Source of the DNA: Priestia flexa NBRC 15715
Lineage (GTDB): Bacteria > Bacillota > Bacilli > Bacillales > Bacillaceae_H
Assembly: GCF_001591565.1 (NCBI RefSeq)
Contig: NZ_BCVD01000020.1
Location: forward strand, 1-40,446
DNA length: 40,446 nt
Direction: 5' to 3'
Shown one piece after another: positions 25,546 to 31,524 of this stretch. Positions within the stretch are counted from its first letter, which is position 1, and each line of letters starts with the position of its first letter. The notes beneath the pieces are model-generated. The model worked only from the letters and a program-made list of their open reading frames with translations. It ran no database searches and was not told the origin of the DNA. The position numbers and the translations under genes were made by a program.

Positions 25546-26289
25546 TTACATGTATAAGCCACCGTTAATGTTTAGTTGTTGACCTGTGATATAAGCTCCG
25601 TCTTTAACTAAGTACACAACGCCACGTGCAATTTCATTTACTTGACCAAAGCGGCGCTTTGGAATTTTCGCAACAATATTAGCACGTACTTCTTCTGGAA
25701 TTGCCATTACCATTTCAGTTTCAATAAAACCAGGGCAGATAGCATTAACCGTTACGTTTGTTTTTGCTAACTCAAGTGCCAGCGACTTTGTGAAGCCTAC
25801 CATACCAGCTTTTGCAGCTGCATAGTTTGTTTGACCGAACCCGCCTGCTTGACCGATAATAGATGAAATGTTAATGATGCGGCCTGCTTCTGCTTCTACT
25901 AAGTCACCTAAAGCAGCAGAAGTTGTGTTATACACACTATGTAAATTAACATCAATCACTTTCTTCCAATCTTCTTCTCCAAGCTTTTTGAAAGAACGAT
26001 CGCGCGTAATACCAGCGTTATTTACTAAGATATCAAGCTGGCCAAACGCTGCTTTTGTTTCTTCAACAAGGTGTTTAGCTTGATCTGCATACGATACGTC
26101 CGCTTGAACAGCAATCGCTGAACCGCCGTTTTCTCTAATTTCATTGACAATAGCTTCTGCAGATTCTTTACTACTGTTATAGTTTACAGCTACCTTAACA
26201 CCTTGTGATGCTAATTCACGTGTAATAGCCGCTCCAATTCCTTTAGATCCACCTGTTACGATTGCTACTTTACCTTGTAATTCTGTCAT
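25546..26289 (-). CDS. phaB: Acetoacetyl-CoA reductase PhaB
   Basis: This short-chain dehydrogenase reduces acetoacetyl-CoA to (R)-3-hydroxybutyryl-CoA with NADPH, the monomer step for PhaRC. The 247-residue protein has VTGGSKGIGAAI (cofactor loop), NNAGITRD, the catalytic serine in INISSIIGQAGGFGQ and the YAAAKAGM Tyr-Lys pair. FabG is a close relative, but the position between phaR and phaC settles the role. The frame begins with TTG at 26292. The ATG right after it has AGGGGG at 9 bases and is taken as the start. Confidence 0.94.
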   Translation of the reverse strand: MTELQGKVAIVTGGSKGIGAAITRELASQGVKVAVNYNSSKESAEAIVNEIRENGGSAIAVQADVSYADQAKHLVEETKAAFGQLDILVNNAGITRDRSFKKLGEEDWKKVIDVNLHSVYNTTSAALGDLVEAEAGRIINISSIIGQAGGFGQTNYAAAKAGMVGFTKSLALELAKTNVTVNAICPGFIETEMVMAIPEEVRANIVAKIPKRRFGQVNEIARGVVYLVKDGAYITGQQLNINGGLYM

Positions 26290-26367
26290 CAAAAATTCCC
26301 CCTGGCCTCATCAATTGTAATTGTTCTACATAAACAGTAGTATGATGTGTTTACTTGTCCCCTTGTC

Positions 26368-26913
26368 TTACTTTTGAGCCGGTTGCTCGCTCGGCTTTTC
26401 TACTTTTACTTGCTCCAACAGCTCGGCTTTTAGCTGTTCACCTTGCTCTTGAATTTGCTCTTGAATTTGCTCTTGAATTAACTCTTGCAGCACAGCTTGC
26501 GTATCCTGCTGCTCTTCAAGCAGTGACAATACCTTATCTAGCTTTTTGTCTAACGACTTTACATCTGACTTCAGCTTAGTGACTTCACGCTTGAAAGCTG
26601 GACTATCTTGCTTGTCTTCAAGATCATCGAAACGATCTTCTAACGCCTCTACCTTTTCCTCTACATTAATAACAAGTGAAGCTACGTTTGCTACATCTTC
26701 CTTTGTTGGAATGTTGACCTGTTGAAAATAGCGCCCTGTTACTTCGTTAATAGCTTGTTGATACTGAAGGTTCATGTTCAGAACGTTTCCCATCATTTGT
26801 GAGAACTCTTCTCTGTTCATATTGTCTCCAATAACTTTTCCCCAGTAAGACTCAGTTTTGTCATATACGTCTTTCCATGCTTGAAACGGATCTAACATCT
26901 TTTGCTGTTCCAA
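26368..26913 (-). CDS. phaR: PhaR subunit of class IV PHA synthase
   Basis: PhaR pairs with PhaC to form the active class IV synthase and influences polymer length. The 181-residue protein starts with LDPFQAWKDVYDKTESYWGK, typical of the family. It then forms a long coiled coil (about 80-140: VEALEDRFDDLEDKQD, LDKKLDKVLSLLEEQQ) and ends in a Gln/Glu-rich tail with IQEQ repeated three times. No ATG is available: the start is TTG at 26913 with AAAGGAG 8 bases upstream. It is the first gene of the minus-strand operon. The region 26914-27120 should hold its promoter, but I see only weak sigma-A-like candidates. Confidence 0.93.
   Translation of the reverse strand: MEQQKMLDPFQAWKDVYDKTESYWGKVIGDNMNREEFSQMMGNVLNMNLQYQQAINEVTGRYFQQVNIPTKEDVANVASLVINVEEKVEALEDRFDDLEDKQDSPAFKREVTKLKSDVKSLDKKLDKVLSLLEEQQDTQAVLQELIQEQIQEQIQEQGEQLKAELLEQVKVEKPSEQPAQK
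26443..26478. repeat. Three perfect 12-bp tandem repeats inside phaR
   Basis: Unit TTGCTCTTGAAT is present three times without mismatch, encoding (IQEQ)3 near the PhaR C-terminus; a degenerate fourth copy follows. Because the unit is a multiple of three, copy-number change keeps the frame. Confidence 0.95.
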
Positions 26914-27162
26914 TTTTCCATCTCCTTTCCACGTAATTAAAAGTGATGGCTCTCAATATGCTCATGACGAAAACGCATGTGGACATATTAGGAAGCACGA
27001 AGTAAACGCAATCATTATCATCAATAAGAACGCTTACTATTGTTTAATTTGTTTTCTACTTGCGCCAACAAAATGTAAAAGTGTTAAAAATATCTTACGT
27101 ATACTATTATAGAGTTGTTTGATACGATAAACAATTCCCAATATTTGATTATTTTTGAAAAT

Positions 27163-27183
27163 TTTTGACAGAAATTGTCGAAA
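27163..27183. promoter_or_regulatory. Imperfect palindrome with a Spo0A-box core in the phaR-phaQ intergenic region
   Basis: TTTTGACA-GAAAT-TGTCGAAA has 7 of 8 matching arm pairs, and its right arm contains TGTCGAA. It lies between the divergent phaR and phaQ genes, about 45 bases upstream of the phaQ -35. The rest of 26914-27226 is AT-rich with no other strong motif. Confidence 0.35.
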
Positions 27184-27226
27184 CCTTTTGTTTTTTTGTC
27201 GTTTCTAAAAAAACCCAAGGGAATGA

Positions 27227-27272
27227 TTGACTTTTATCTCATCTAGGTGTAAATTACACATATAGAGATAAA
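27227..27272 (+). promoter_or_regulatory. phaQ promoter overlapped by a nested palindrome (candidate PhaQ operator)
   Basis: The promoter is TTGACT (27227-27232), 17 bases, TAAATT (27250-27255). Covering it are two near-concentric inverted repeats: TTTATCTC (27233-27240) with GAGATAAA (27265-27272), and TGTAA-A-TTACA (27248-27258). PhaQ of B. megaterium is known to repress its own gene and phaP, so this is the natural place for its operator. Confidence 0.65.
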
Positions 27273-27294
27273 TTACCAAAAAGGGGTGATTAAC

Positions 27295-27723
27295 TTGAGT
27301 ACAAGTAAAGAAGATAACGCCTCTGCTTCAAACTCCGCTAACCTTGAAAAATCGATTAGTGGTGCACCAAAAAACTTTATGATTCCTTTTTTATTACTGA
27401 GCCTTCGGGGTTGGAATTTACATGGTTATAAGCTAATTCAACAGCTAATGAGCTTTGGCTTTACATCCGTCGACCAAGGAAACGTATATCGCACCTTGAG
27501 ACAGCTTGAAAAAGATAACCTTATTACTTCACAATGGGATACATCTGCTGAAGGACCAGCTCGACGTATCTACTCATTAACGGAAGCTGGCGAACAATAC
27601 TTAACGATGTGGGCTTCATCATTAGAGCAATATCAAAATATGTTGGATTCATTCTTTTCCATGTATACAGACATGTTTTTTCCATTCAGCTCAGGTACAA
27701 AAAAAGATGAGAATCAAAAGTAA
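27295..27723 (+). CDS. phaQ: PHB-responsive PadR-like repressor PhaQ
   Basis: PhaQ is a small winged-helix repressor of the PadR family that controls phaQ and phaP and is released when PHB is present (known for B. megaterium). The 142-residue protein has a disordered, Ser/Asn-rich N-terminus (1-25) and the DNA-binding domain FLLLSLRGWNLHGYKLIQQL ... GNVYRTLRQLEKDNLI (about 30-85). The wing strand ARRIYSLTEAGEQYL follows, then a C-terminal dimerisation helix. The frame opens with a GTG at 27286 that is part of the ribosome site. TTG at 27295, 8 bases after AGGGG, is the likely start. No clear terminator separates it from phaP, 171 bases on. Confidence 0.92.
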   Translation: MSTSKEDNASASNSANLEKSISGAPKNFMIPFLLLSLRGWNLHGYKLIQQLMSFGFTSVDQGNVYRTLRQLEKDNLITSQWDTSAEGPARRIYSLTEAGEQYLTMWASSLEQYQNMLDSFFSMYTDMFFPFSSGTKKDENQK

Positions 27724-27815
27724 TTTGCATGTACAAAAGGAGTCACGTAGTTTGATGCTGCGTTTCCTTATATAAAAATAACGGCTATTTCGCGAGCTAG
27801 CTGAAATGTTAAGCC

Positions 27816-27824
27816 TTACACCTA
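27816..27824 (-). promoter_or_regulatory. Candidate PhaQ half-site upstream of phaP
   Basis: TTACACCTA on the plus strand is the reverse complement of TAGGTGTAA at 27244-27252 in the phaQ promoter palindrome. It lies just upstream of a possible phaP promoter (ACGACA-like, then TAAATT near 27850). The region 27724-27894 shows no other strong signal. Confidence 0.45.
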
Positions 27825-27894
27825 CGACAAACACCACTAACGTTTCATAAATTTATTCTGTTCGCAAGCCAATCAACCGAGGAGGAATTTGATT

Positions 27895-28407
27895 ATGGCA
27901 ACAGTAAAGTATGAAACAGTAATCGATGCAATGTGGGATCAATGGACAAAAGGATTAGAAAACATCGCTGAAGGAAATAAGCAAGTTGAGCTTTGGACGT
28001 TAAAAACATTAGAGCAACAGCAAGAATTTGTCTCAAAAGCAGTTGAACAACTTCAAGAAGTTGATAAGCAATGGAAAGCTGAGCTTGAAAACCTTCAGAA
28101 AAGAACAGTTGAAAATTTACGTAAAACTGCAGGCAACGCTGTGGCAGACTCATACGAAGAGTGGACGAATCGCATGAGCGAAGCATTAAGCAAGCTACAA
28201 TCATTATCTGTAAACCAAAGCAAAACTGGTTATACAATGGTGAAACAAGCACAAGAGCAATACCACCAAGTCATCACACAGCTACTAGAAGAGCAAAAGA
28301 AAACGCGTGAAGAGCTTCAACAAGTATCTGATGCGTACGTAGAGCAAGTAAAATCTCTACAAAAATCATTTGCTCAATCAGTTGATCAATATGCAGTTGT
28401 AAAATAA
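27895..28407 (+). CDS. phaP: PHB granule-associated phasin PhaP
   Basis: Phasins coat polyhydroxybutyrate granules and limit their size. The 170-residue (about 20 kDa) protein is almost entirely amphipathic helix, rich in Q, E and K and free of cysteine (VIDAMWDQWTKGLENIAEGN, TLEQQQEFVSKAVEQLQEVD), as in the B. megaterium phasin. The frame starts at a TTG two codons earlier. ATG at 27895, 8 bases after GAGGAGGAA, is chosen. It follows phaQ on the same strand and is probably repressed by PhaQ. Many shadow frames on the other strand reflect its repetitive codon use. Confidence 0.94.
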   Translation: MATVKYETVIDAMWDQWTKGLENIAEGNKQVELWTLKTLEQQQEFVSKAVEQLQEVDKQWKAELENLQKRTVENLRKTAGNAVADSYEEWTNRMSEALSKLQSLSVNQSKTGYTMVKQAQEQYHQVITQLLEEQKKTREELQQVSDAYVEQVKSLQKSFAQSVDQYAVVK

Positions 28408-28413
28408 AACAAG

Positions 28414-28446
28414 AAAGCCTAACTTCTTCTGAAGTTGGGCTTTTTA
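28414..28446 (+). terminator. Terminator of phaP
   Basis: AAAGCCTAACTTC / GAAGTTGGGCTTT (one G-U pair) with a five-base loop is followed by TTATTAT. Confidence 0.88.
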
Positions 28447-28469
28447 TTATCTCCTTCAAACCATTACCA

Positions 28470-28498
28470 GTATGGCAAGAAAACGAGAGTACATACTA
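28470..28498 (+). promoter_or_regulatory. Sigma-G-type promoter of the SASP gene
   Basis: GTATG (28470-28474), 17 bases, then CATACTA (28492-28498) fit the forespore consensus GHATR-N17/18-CATWHTA, about 52 bases before the ATG. Forespore expression is what is expected of an alpha/beta SASP. Confidence 0.7.
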
Positions 28499-28549
28499 CG
28501 ACTACAACGATAATTATTCGTTGAACTTAAAAAAGGAGAGAATGAAACC

Positions 28550-28744
28550 ATGGCTAAATCAAATAAATTATTAGTTCCTGGCGTTGGACAATTTTTAGAT
28601 CAATACAAAGCAGAAATCGCTCAAGAATTTGGAGTAACTTTAGGCTCTGATACGGTTGCTCGTAGCAACGGATCAGTTGGTGGCGAAATTACAAAACGTC
28701 TAGTACAACAAGCTCAAGCTCATTTAAACGGGCAAAACAAATAA
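28550..28744 (+). CDS. Alpha/beta-type small acid-soluble spore protein
   Basis: These proteins saturate spore DNA, protect it from UV and heat, and are degraded by the protease GPR at germination. The 64-residue protein has the two family blocks: [34 protein letters not shown]. The GPR site lies at the E-I bond before AQEFGV. AAAGGAGAG precedes the ATG. It is monocistronic with a sigma-G-like promoter and its own terminator. Bacilli of this group carry many paralogues, so I give no specific symbol. Confidence 0.95.
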   Translation: MAKSNKLLVPGVGQFLDQYKAEIAQEFGVTLGSDTVARSNGSVGGEITKRLVQQAQAHLNGQNK

Positions 28745-28768
28745 TTTTAACAACTTCATAACATGGCT

Positions 28769-28797
28769 AAAAGCAGGTGCTCTAGGCACCTGCTTTT
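28769..28797 (+). terminator. Terminator of the SASP gene
   Basis: A perfect 12-bp stem AAAAGCAGGTGC / GCACCTGCTTTT has a five-base loop. Confidence 0.9.
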
Positions 28798-28807
28798 CTC
28801 ATGCAAA

Positions 28808-28989
28808 AAAGAGGGTGGGACATAACAAAACAAATTTCCAAAAAGAAGAACAATTCCTTTTCTCACCTCTTTACGTTGTTAGAATACGTTTGTTTTCACA
28901 ATCAACAAAAAACCTGAATGATTAAAAGCGAGTAACTCTCAATCGTTCAGGTTTATCGTTGGCTGAATTACTTATGTCTCAGCCTCTTT
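28808..28989. repeat. 182-bp element with terminal inverted repeats (MITE-like)
   Basis: The left end AAAGAGGGTGGGACATAA (28808-28825) and the right end TTATGTCTCAGCCTCTTT (28972-28989) are 18-bp inverted repeats with two mismatches. Inside is a second hairpin, AACCTGAATGATT / AATCGTTCAGGTT, near 28910-28952. There is no coding potential. The GAGGNTGGGACA end recalls short repeats scattered in Firmicute genomes. It abuts the terC stop at 28992, so its internal hairpin may serve as that gene's terminator. No target duplication was visible. Confidence 0.6.
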
Positions 28990-28991
28990 GA

Positions 28992-29804
28992 TTATTGATG
29001 ATCTACTTTTTTCAATGCATCTTGTGCATCATCTGAACCTTCAATTTCACTTTGATTTTTACCTTTCGATAAGAACCAGCCGCCAACAGCAATTGCAATC
29101 AGCACGATCCAAAAGAAAAGTTTCCATCCTTTTGACTCTGGGAAATGCTCATCAACAATTGCTAATTCAGGGTGAGCAAGCGTATATACTGCTAATTTAA
29201 CCCCTACCCAACCAACAATTAAGAACGCAGCCGTTTCTAAACCTGGGCGTTGATTTAATAATTTTACGAACCATGTTGCTGCAAAACGCATGATAATTAA
29301 TCCAATTAATCCACCTGCAAAAATAACGGCGAACTGTCCACCATCTAGCCCACCAATCTTAGGTAGTGGAGTATTTGGAAGCGTGACAGCAAGAGCTACC
29401 GCTGCAAGAATTGAATCGACCGCAAACGCAATGTCTGCTAACTCTACTTTTAAAACAGTCATCCAAAAACCTGAACCCTTTTTTTCCTTTGTAACGGTTT
29501 CATCATGTTTTGACTTTTTCAAATAGCGCTTTACGAGGTGATTAATCGCGATAAACAGTAAATATACTGCTCCGATTGCCTGTACTTGCCAAACATCCAC
29601 TAAGAACGAGATTGCAAATAGTGAACCAAAACGGAAGATAAATGCCCCCGCTAACCCGTAAAATAACGCTTTTTTACGCTGCTCTTCTGGTAAGTGCTTT
29701 ACCATAATTGCCATTACAAGCGCATTATCGGCAGCTAAAATTCCTTCTAAGGCGATGAGAACAAGCAACACCCACCCATATTCTAATAACAATGATGCAT
29801 CCAT
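28992..29804 (-). CDS. TerC-family membrane protein, probable Mn2+ exporter
   Basis: This 270-residue membrane protein has about seven to nine helices and the TerC signatures EGILAADNALVMAIMVKHLP (about 19-38) and VELADIAFAVDSILAAVALA (about 125-144), whose acidic residues are thought to bind metal. Relatives YkoY and YceF of B. subtilis export manganese, including loading of exported metalloenzymes. The yybP-ykoY Mn2+ riboswitch upstream strongly supports a manganese role here. ATG at 29804 is chosen over one two codons earlier because AGAGGAGA is 6 bases away. It is monocistronic. Confidence 0.88.
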   Translation of the reverse strand: MDASLLLEYGWVLLVLIALEGILAADNALVMAIMVKHLPEEQRKKALFYGLAGAFIFRFGSLFAISFLVDVWQVQAIGAVYLLFIAINHLVKRYLKKSKHDETVTKEKKGSGFWMTVLKVELADIAFAVDSILAAVALAVTLPNTPLPKIGGLDGGQFAVIFAGGLIGLIIMRFAATWFVKLLNQRPGLETAAFLIVGWVGVKLAVYTLAHPELAIVDEHFPESKGWKLFFWIVLIAIAVGGWFLSKGKNQSEIEGSDDAQDALKKVDHQ

Positions 29805-29863
29805 AAACATTCTCCTCTCTTTTCTCTCTTACTAATCTTTTTCCCTAATTCGGCAAAGAAAAC

Positions 29864-29898
29864 ACAAAAAGACCTTTGCCAAATATGGCAAAGGTCTT
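29864..29898 (-). terminator. Riboswitch-controlled terminator before the terC gene
   Basis: AAGACCTTTGCCA / TGGCAAAGGTCTT, a perfect 13-bp stem, is followed on the minus strand by TTTTTGTG. Its 5' arm shares the CCTTT that closes the aptamer P1, so Mn2+ binding should prevent termination. Confidence 0.9.
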
Positions 29899-29995
29899 GC
29901 TAAGCATAAATAAACTCGTTATGCCAACAAAGCCGATGGACAGAATCCATGGAATGACGACTTTGTTTCAGGTTTCCCTGACGCTACTCCCCTTT
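29890..29995 (-). ncRNA. yybP-ykoY manganese riboswitch
   Basis: The minus strand shows the conserved start AAAGGGGAGTAGCGTC (29995-29980), GGGAAACCTGAAACAAAGTCGTC and the second conserved loop GGCTTTGTTGGCATAACGAG before P1 closes with CCTTT (29894-29890). Members of this class bind Mn2+ and turn on exporters. The rest of the upstream region (29996-30075) is AT-rich promoter sequence. Confidence 0.9.
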
Positions 29996-30075
29996 ACTCC
30001 TTAGACGAAGTAAGTGTATTAAGTTATTATCATAATACGTAACTTTTTCCAACTTGTCAATGGAAGAATAGTTAT

Positions 30076-30347
30076 TTATTTCTTTCCATTCAGTATACGT
30101 GCTAACTTGTGTAAAAATGTCTCAAAATGGATGGGTTTGGTGATATAATCTTCAAGCCCCATGTTCACTTCTTTTTCAATATCATCTTGTAGTGCATTCG
30201 CTGTAACTGCCATCAACACCCATTTTTTATGAGGCGTGATGAGCTACTGCTTCTTTCAATTAAGTCTAAGGCTGTATAAGCAGCTAGAATGCCCACTACT
30301 ATTGCCAGCAAAACGGTAAATAAATTATAATTCCCTTCCAGAGTCAT
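30076..30347 (-). pseudogene. Collapsed MHYT-domain hybrid histidine kinase (N- and C-terminal remnants)
   Basis: ATG at 30347 (AAAGGAG just upstream) begins MTLEGNYNLFTVLLAIVV..., the first helix of an MHYT sensor domain (GNYN, AAYTALDLIER). After about 34 codons the sequence jumps to a different frame that reads the end of a receiver domain: TPHKKWVLMAVTANA, GLEDYITKPI, then LHKLARILNGKK and a stop at 30076. The kinase core, ATPase domain and most of the receiver are missing. The junction lies near 30235-30257, and the first frame stops at 30213. This is an internal deletion with frameshift, just downstream of the LytTR regulator gene. Confidence 0.8.
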
Positions 30348-30437
30348 TCGCTCCTTTCTCATAAGCAAGACGTAAAAACAGACGAACCGTTTCAAAGACT
30401 CGCCTGCTGTTACGTGCAAGTGTATTTAATTCAACTG

Positions 30438-31169
30438 TTAATTGACCATTAGATCATGGAGCTGCTTTTGCACTTCTTGAATTTTCAATTTCGAGATATG
30501 AGCATATTCATCAAAATTCAAAAAGTAGACTAGGTACGTTTCATTTCTAGGAGTAATATGAGAGACCTTTTCCAGATTAACAATATAAGATCGATGCGTT
30601 TGGCTAAAAACGTTTGGATCTAAATACATATAAATATCACTGATGTTTTCATATGTTTCATATGTTCTCAACTGTGTGAATATTAAACATTTCTTTCCTG
30701 ATTTTTCAATAAAAACAATCTCGTTAATTGGTATATAGTAAGTAGATCCGTTAAATTTAACAGGTAATCGCTTTGCTCTTGATTTAGTTGAGTTGTCTTT
30801 TTCTTGTTTAGCAAGCGTTTTTTTAGCGCGCTCTAAAGCTACATATAAACGCTGATTTTCAATCGGTTTAATAATATAATCAAGCGCAGATAATTCGAAA
30901 GCTTCAACCGCAAACTGATCATACCCTGTTATAAAGATAAAGCGTAAATCTGGTTTAATCTTCAAACATTCTTTGACAGCTTCTAATCCGCTCATGCTCA
31001 GTATATTAATATCTACCAAAATAAGCTCTGGACTTTGTACCATTACTTGCTGAATTAACTCTTCACCATCCCTGCAAGAGCCAATGACATCAAAGCCAGG
31101 TACCTGAGAAATAAAATATTCTAAGATTTCAATTGAATCTATATTATCATCTGCAATTAATACTTTCAC
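30438..31169 (-). CDS. LytTR-family response regulator
   Basis: This 243-residue cytosolic transcription factor has a receiver domain (1-120; acidic pair D7-D8, phospho-acceptor D53 in LILVDINIL, switch lysine in LDYIIKPI) and a C-terminal LytTR DNA-binding domain (about 140-240: YYIPINEIVFIEKSGKKCLI, FSQTHRSYIVNLEKVSHI). The longest frame starts at 31190, but GTG at 31169 lies 8 bases after GAAGGAG and begins right at the receiver fold (MKVLIADDN). The gene downstream is a wrecked MHYT hybrid kinase that was probably its partner, so the regulator may now be orphaned or driven by another kinase. Targets are unknown. Confidence 0.88.
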   Translation of the reverse strand: MKVLIADDNIDSIEILEYFISQVPGFDVIGSCRDGEELIQQVMVQSPELILVDINILSMSGLEAVKECLKIKPDLRFIFITGYDQFAVEAFELSALDYIIKPIENQRLYVALERAKKTLAKQEKDNSTKSRAKRLPVKFNGSTYYIPINEIVFIEKSGKKCLIFTQLRTYETYENISDIYMYLDPNVFSQTHRSYIVNLEKVSHITPRNETYLVYFLNFDEYAHISKLKIQEVQKQLHDLMVN

Positions 31170-31463
31170 AAACGTCGCTCCTTCTAACATTCTTTCTAAT
31201 CCTTTTACATTATCTATTCCGTCAAATTAAAAACAAAAATGAACATTTATGCTAAGGAGAAAAATCTCGCTAGTTTCTCTCAAATTTAGTAAGTATTTGG
31301 ATATCAAAAGTGTAGCATATAACCGTAACAACATATATATGAGAAATGAACTAATCAATTCATAAACCAAGTCTATCATACTATACTTCTTCCACTTATG
31401 CATAAAGAAATGCCTAAAAATCGTATTTTTATATAGGTCTTTTTGACTATTAATAAGAGATGA

Positions 31464-31509
31464 AACAAAAACAAATAAGCCCACCAGAAGAATTCACTTC
31501 CGGTGAGCT
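31464..31509 (-). terminator. Terminator of the alkaline phosphatase gene
   Basis: AGCTCACCGGAAG / CTTCTGGTGGGCT (two G-U pairs) with a six-base loop is followed on the minus strand by TATTTGTTTTTGTTT. Between 31191 and 31463 I see only AT-rich upstream sequence of the response regulator. Confidence 0.8.
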
Positions 31510-31524
31510 ATATGCTTCACATGC

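Noticed and set aside
28808-28989. Complete insertion sequence
   Set aside because: It is only 182 bp, with no transposase frame and no visible target duplication.
30213-30419. Stand-alone 68-residue membrane protein on the minus strand
   Set aside because: The part with a ribosome site begins at 30347 and is the first helix of an MHYT domain, and the receiver remnant follows in another frame, so it is better read as a pseudogene.
31227-31484. 85-residue minus-strand frame between the response regulator and the phosphatase gene
   Set aside because: It has no ribosome site, AT-rich composition, and overlap with the phosphatase terminator.
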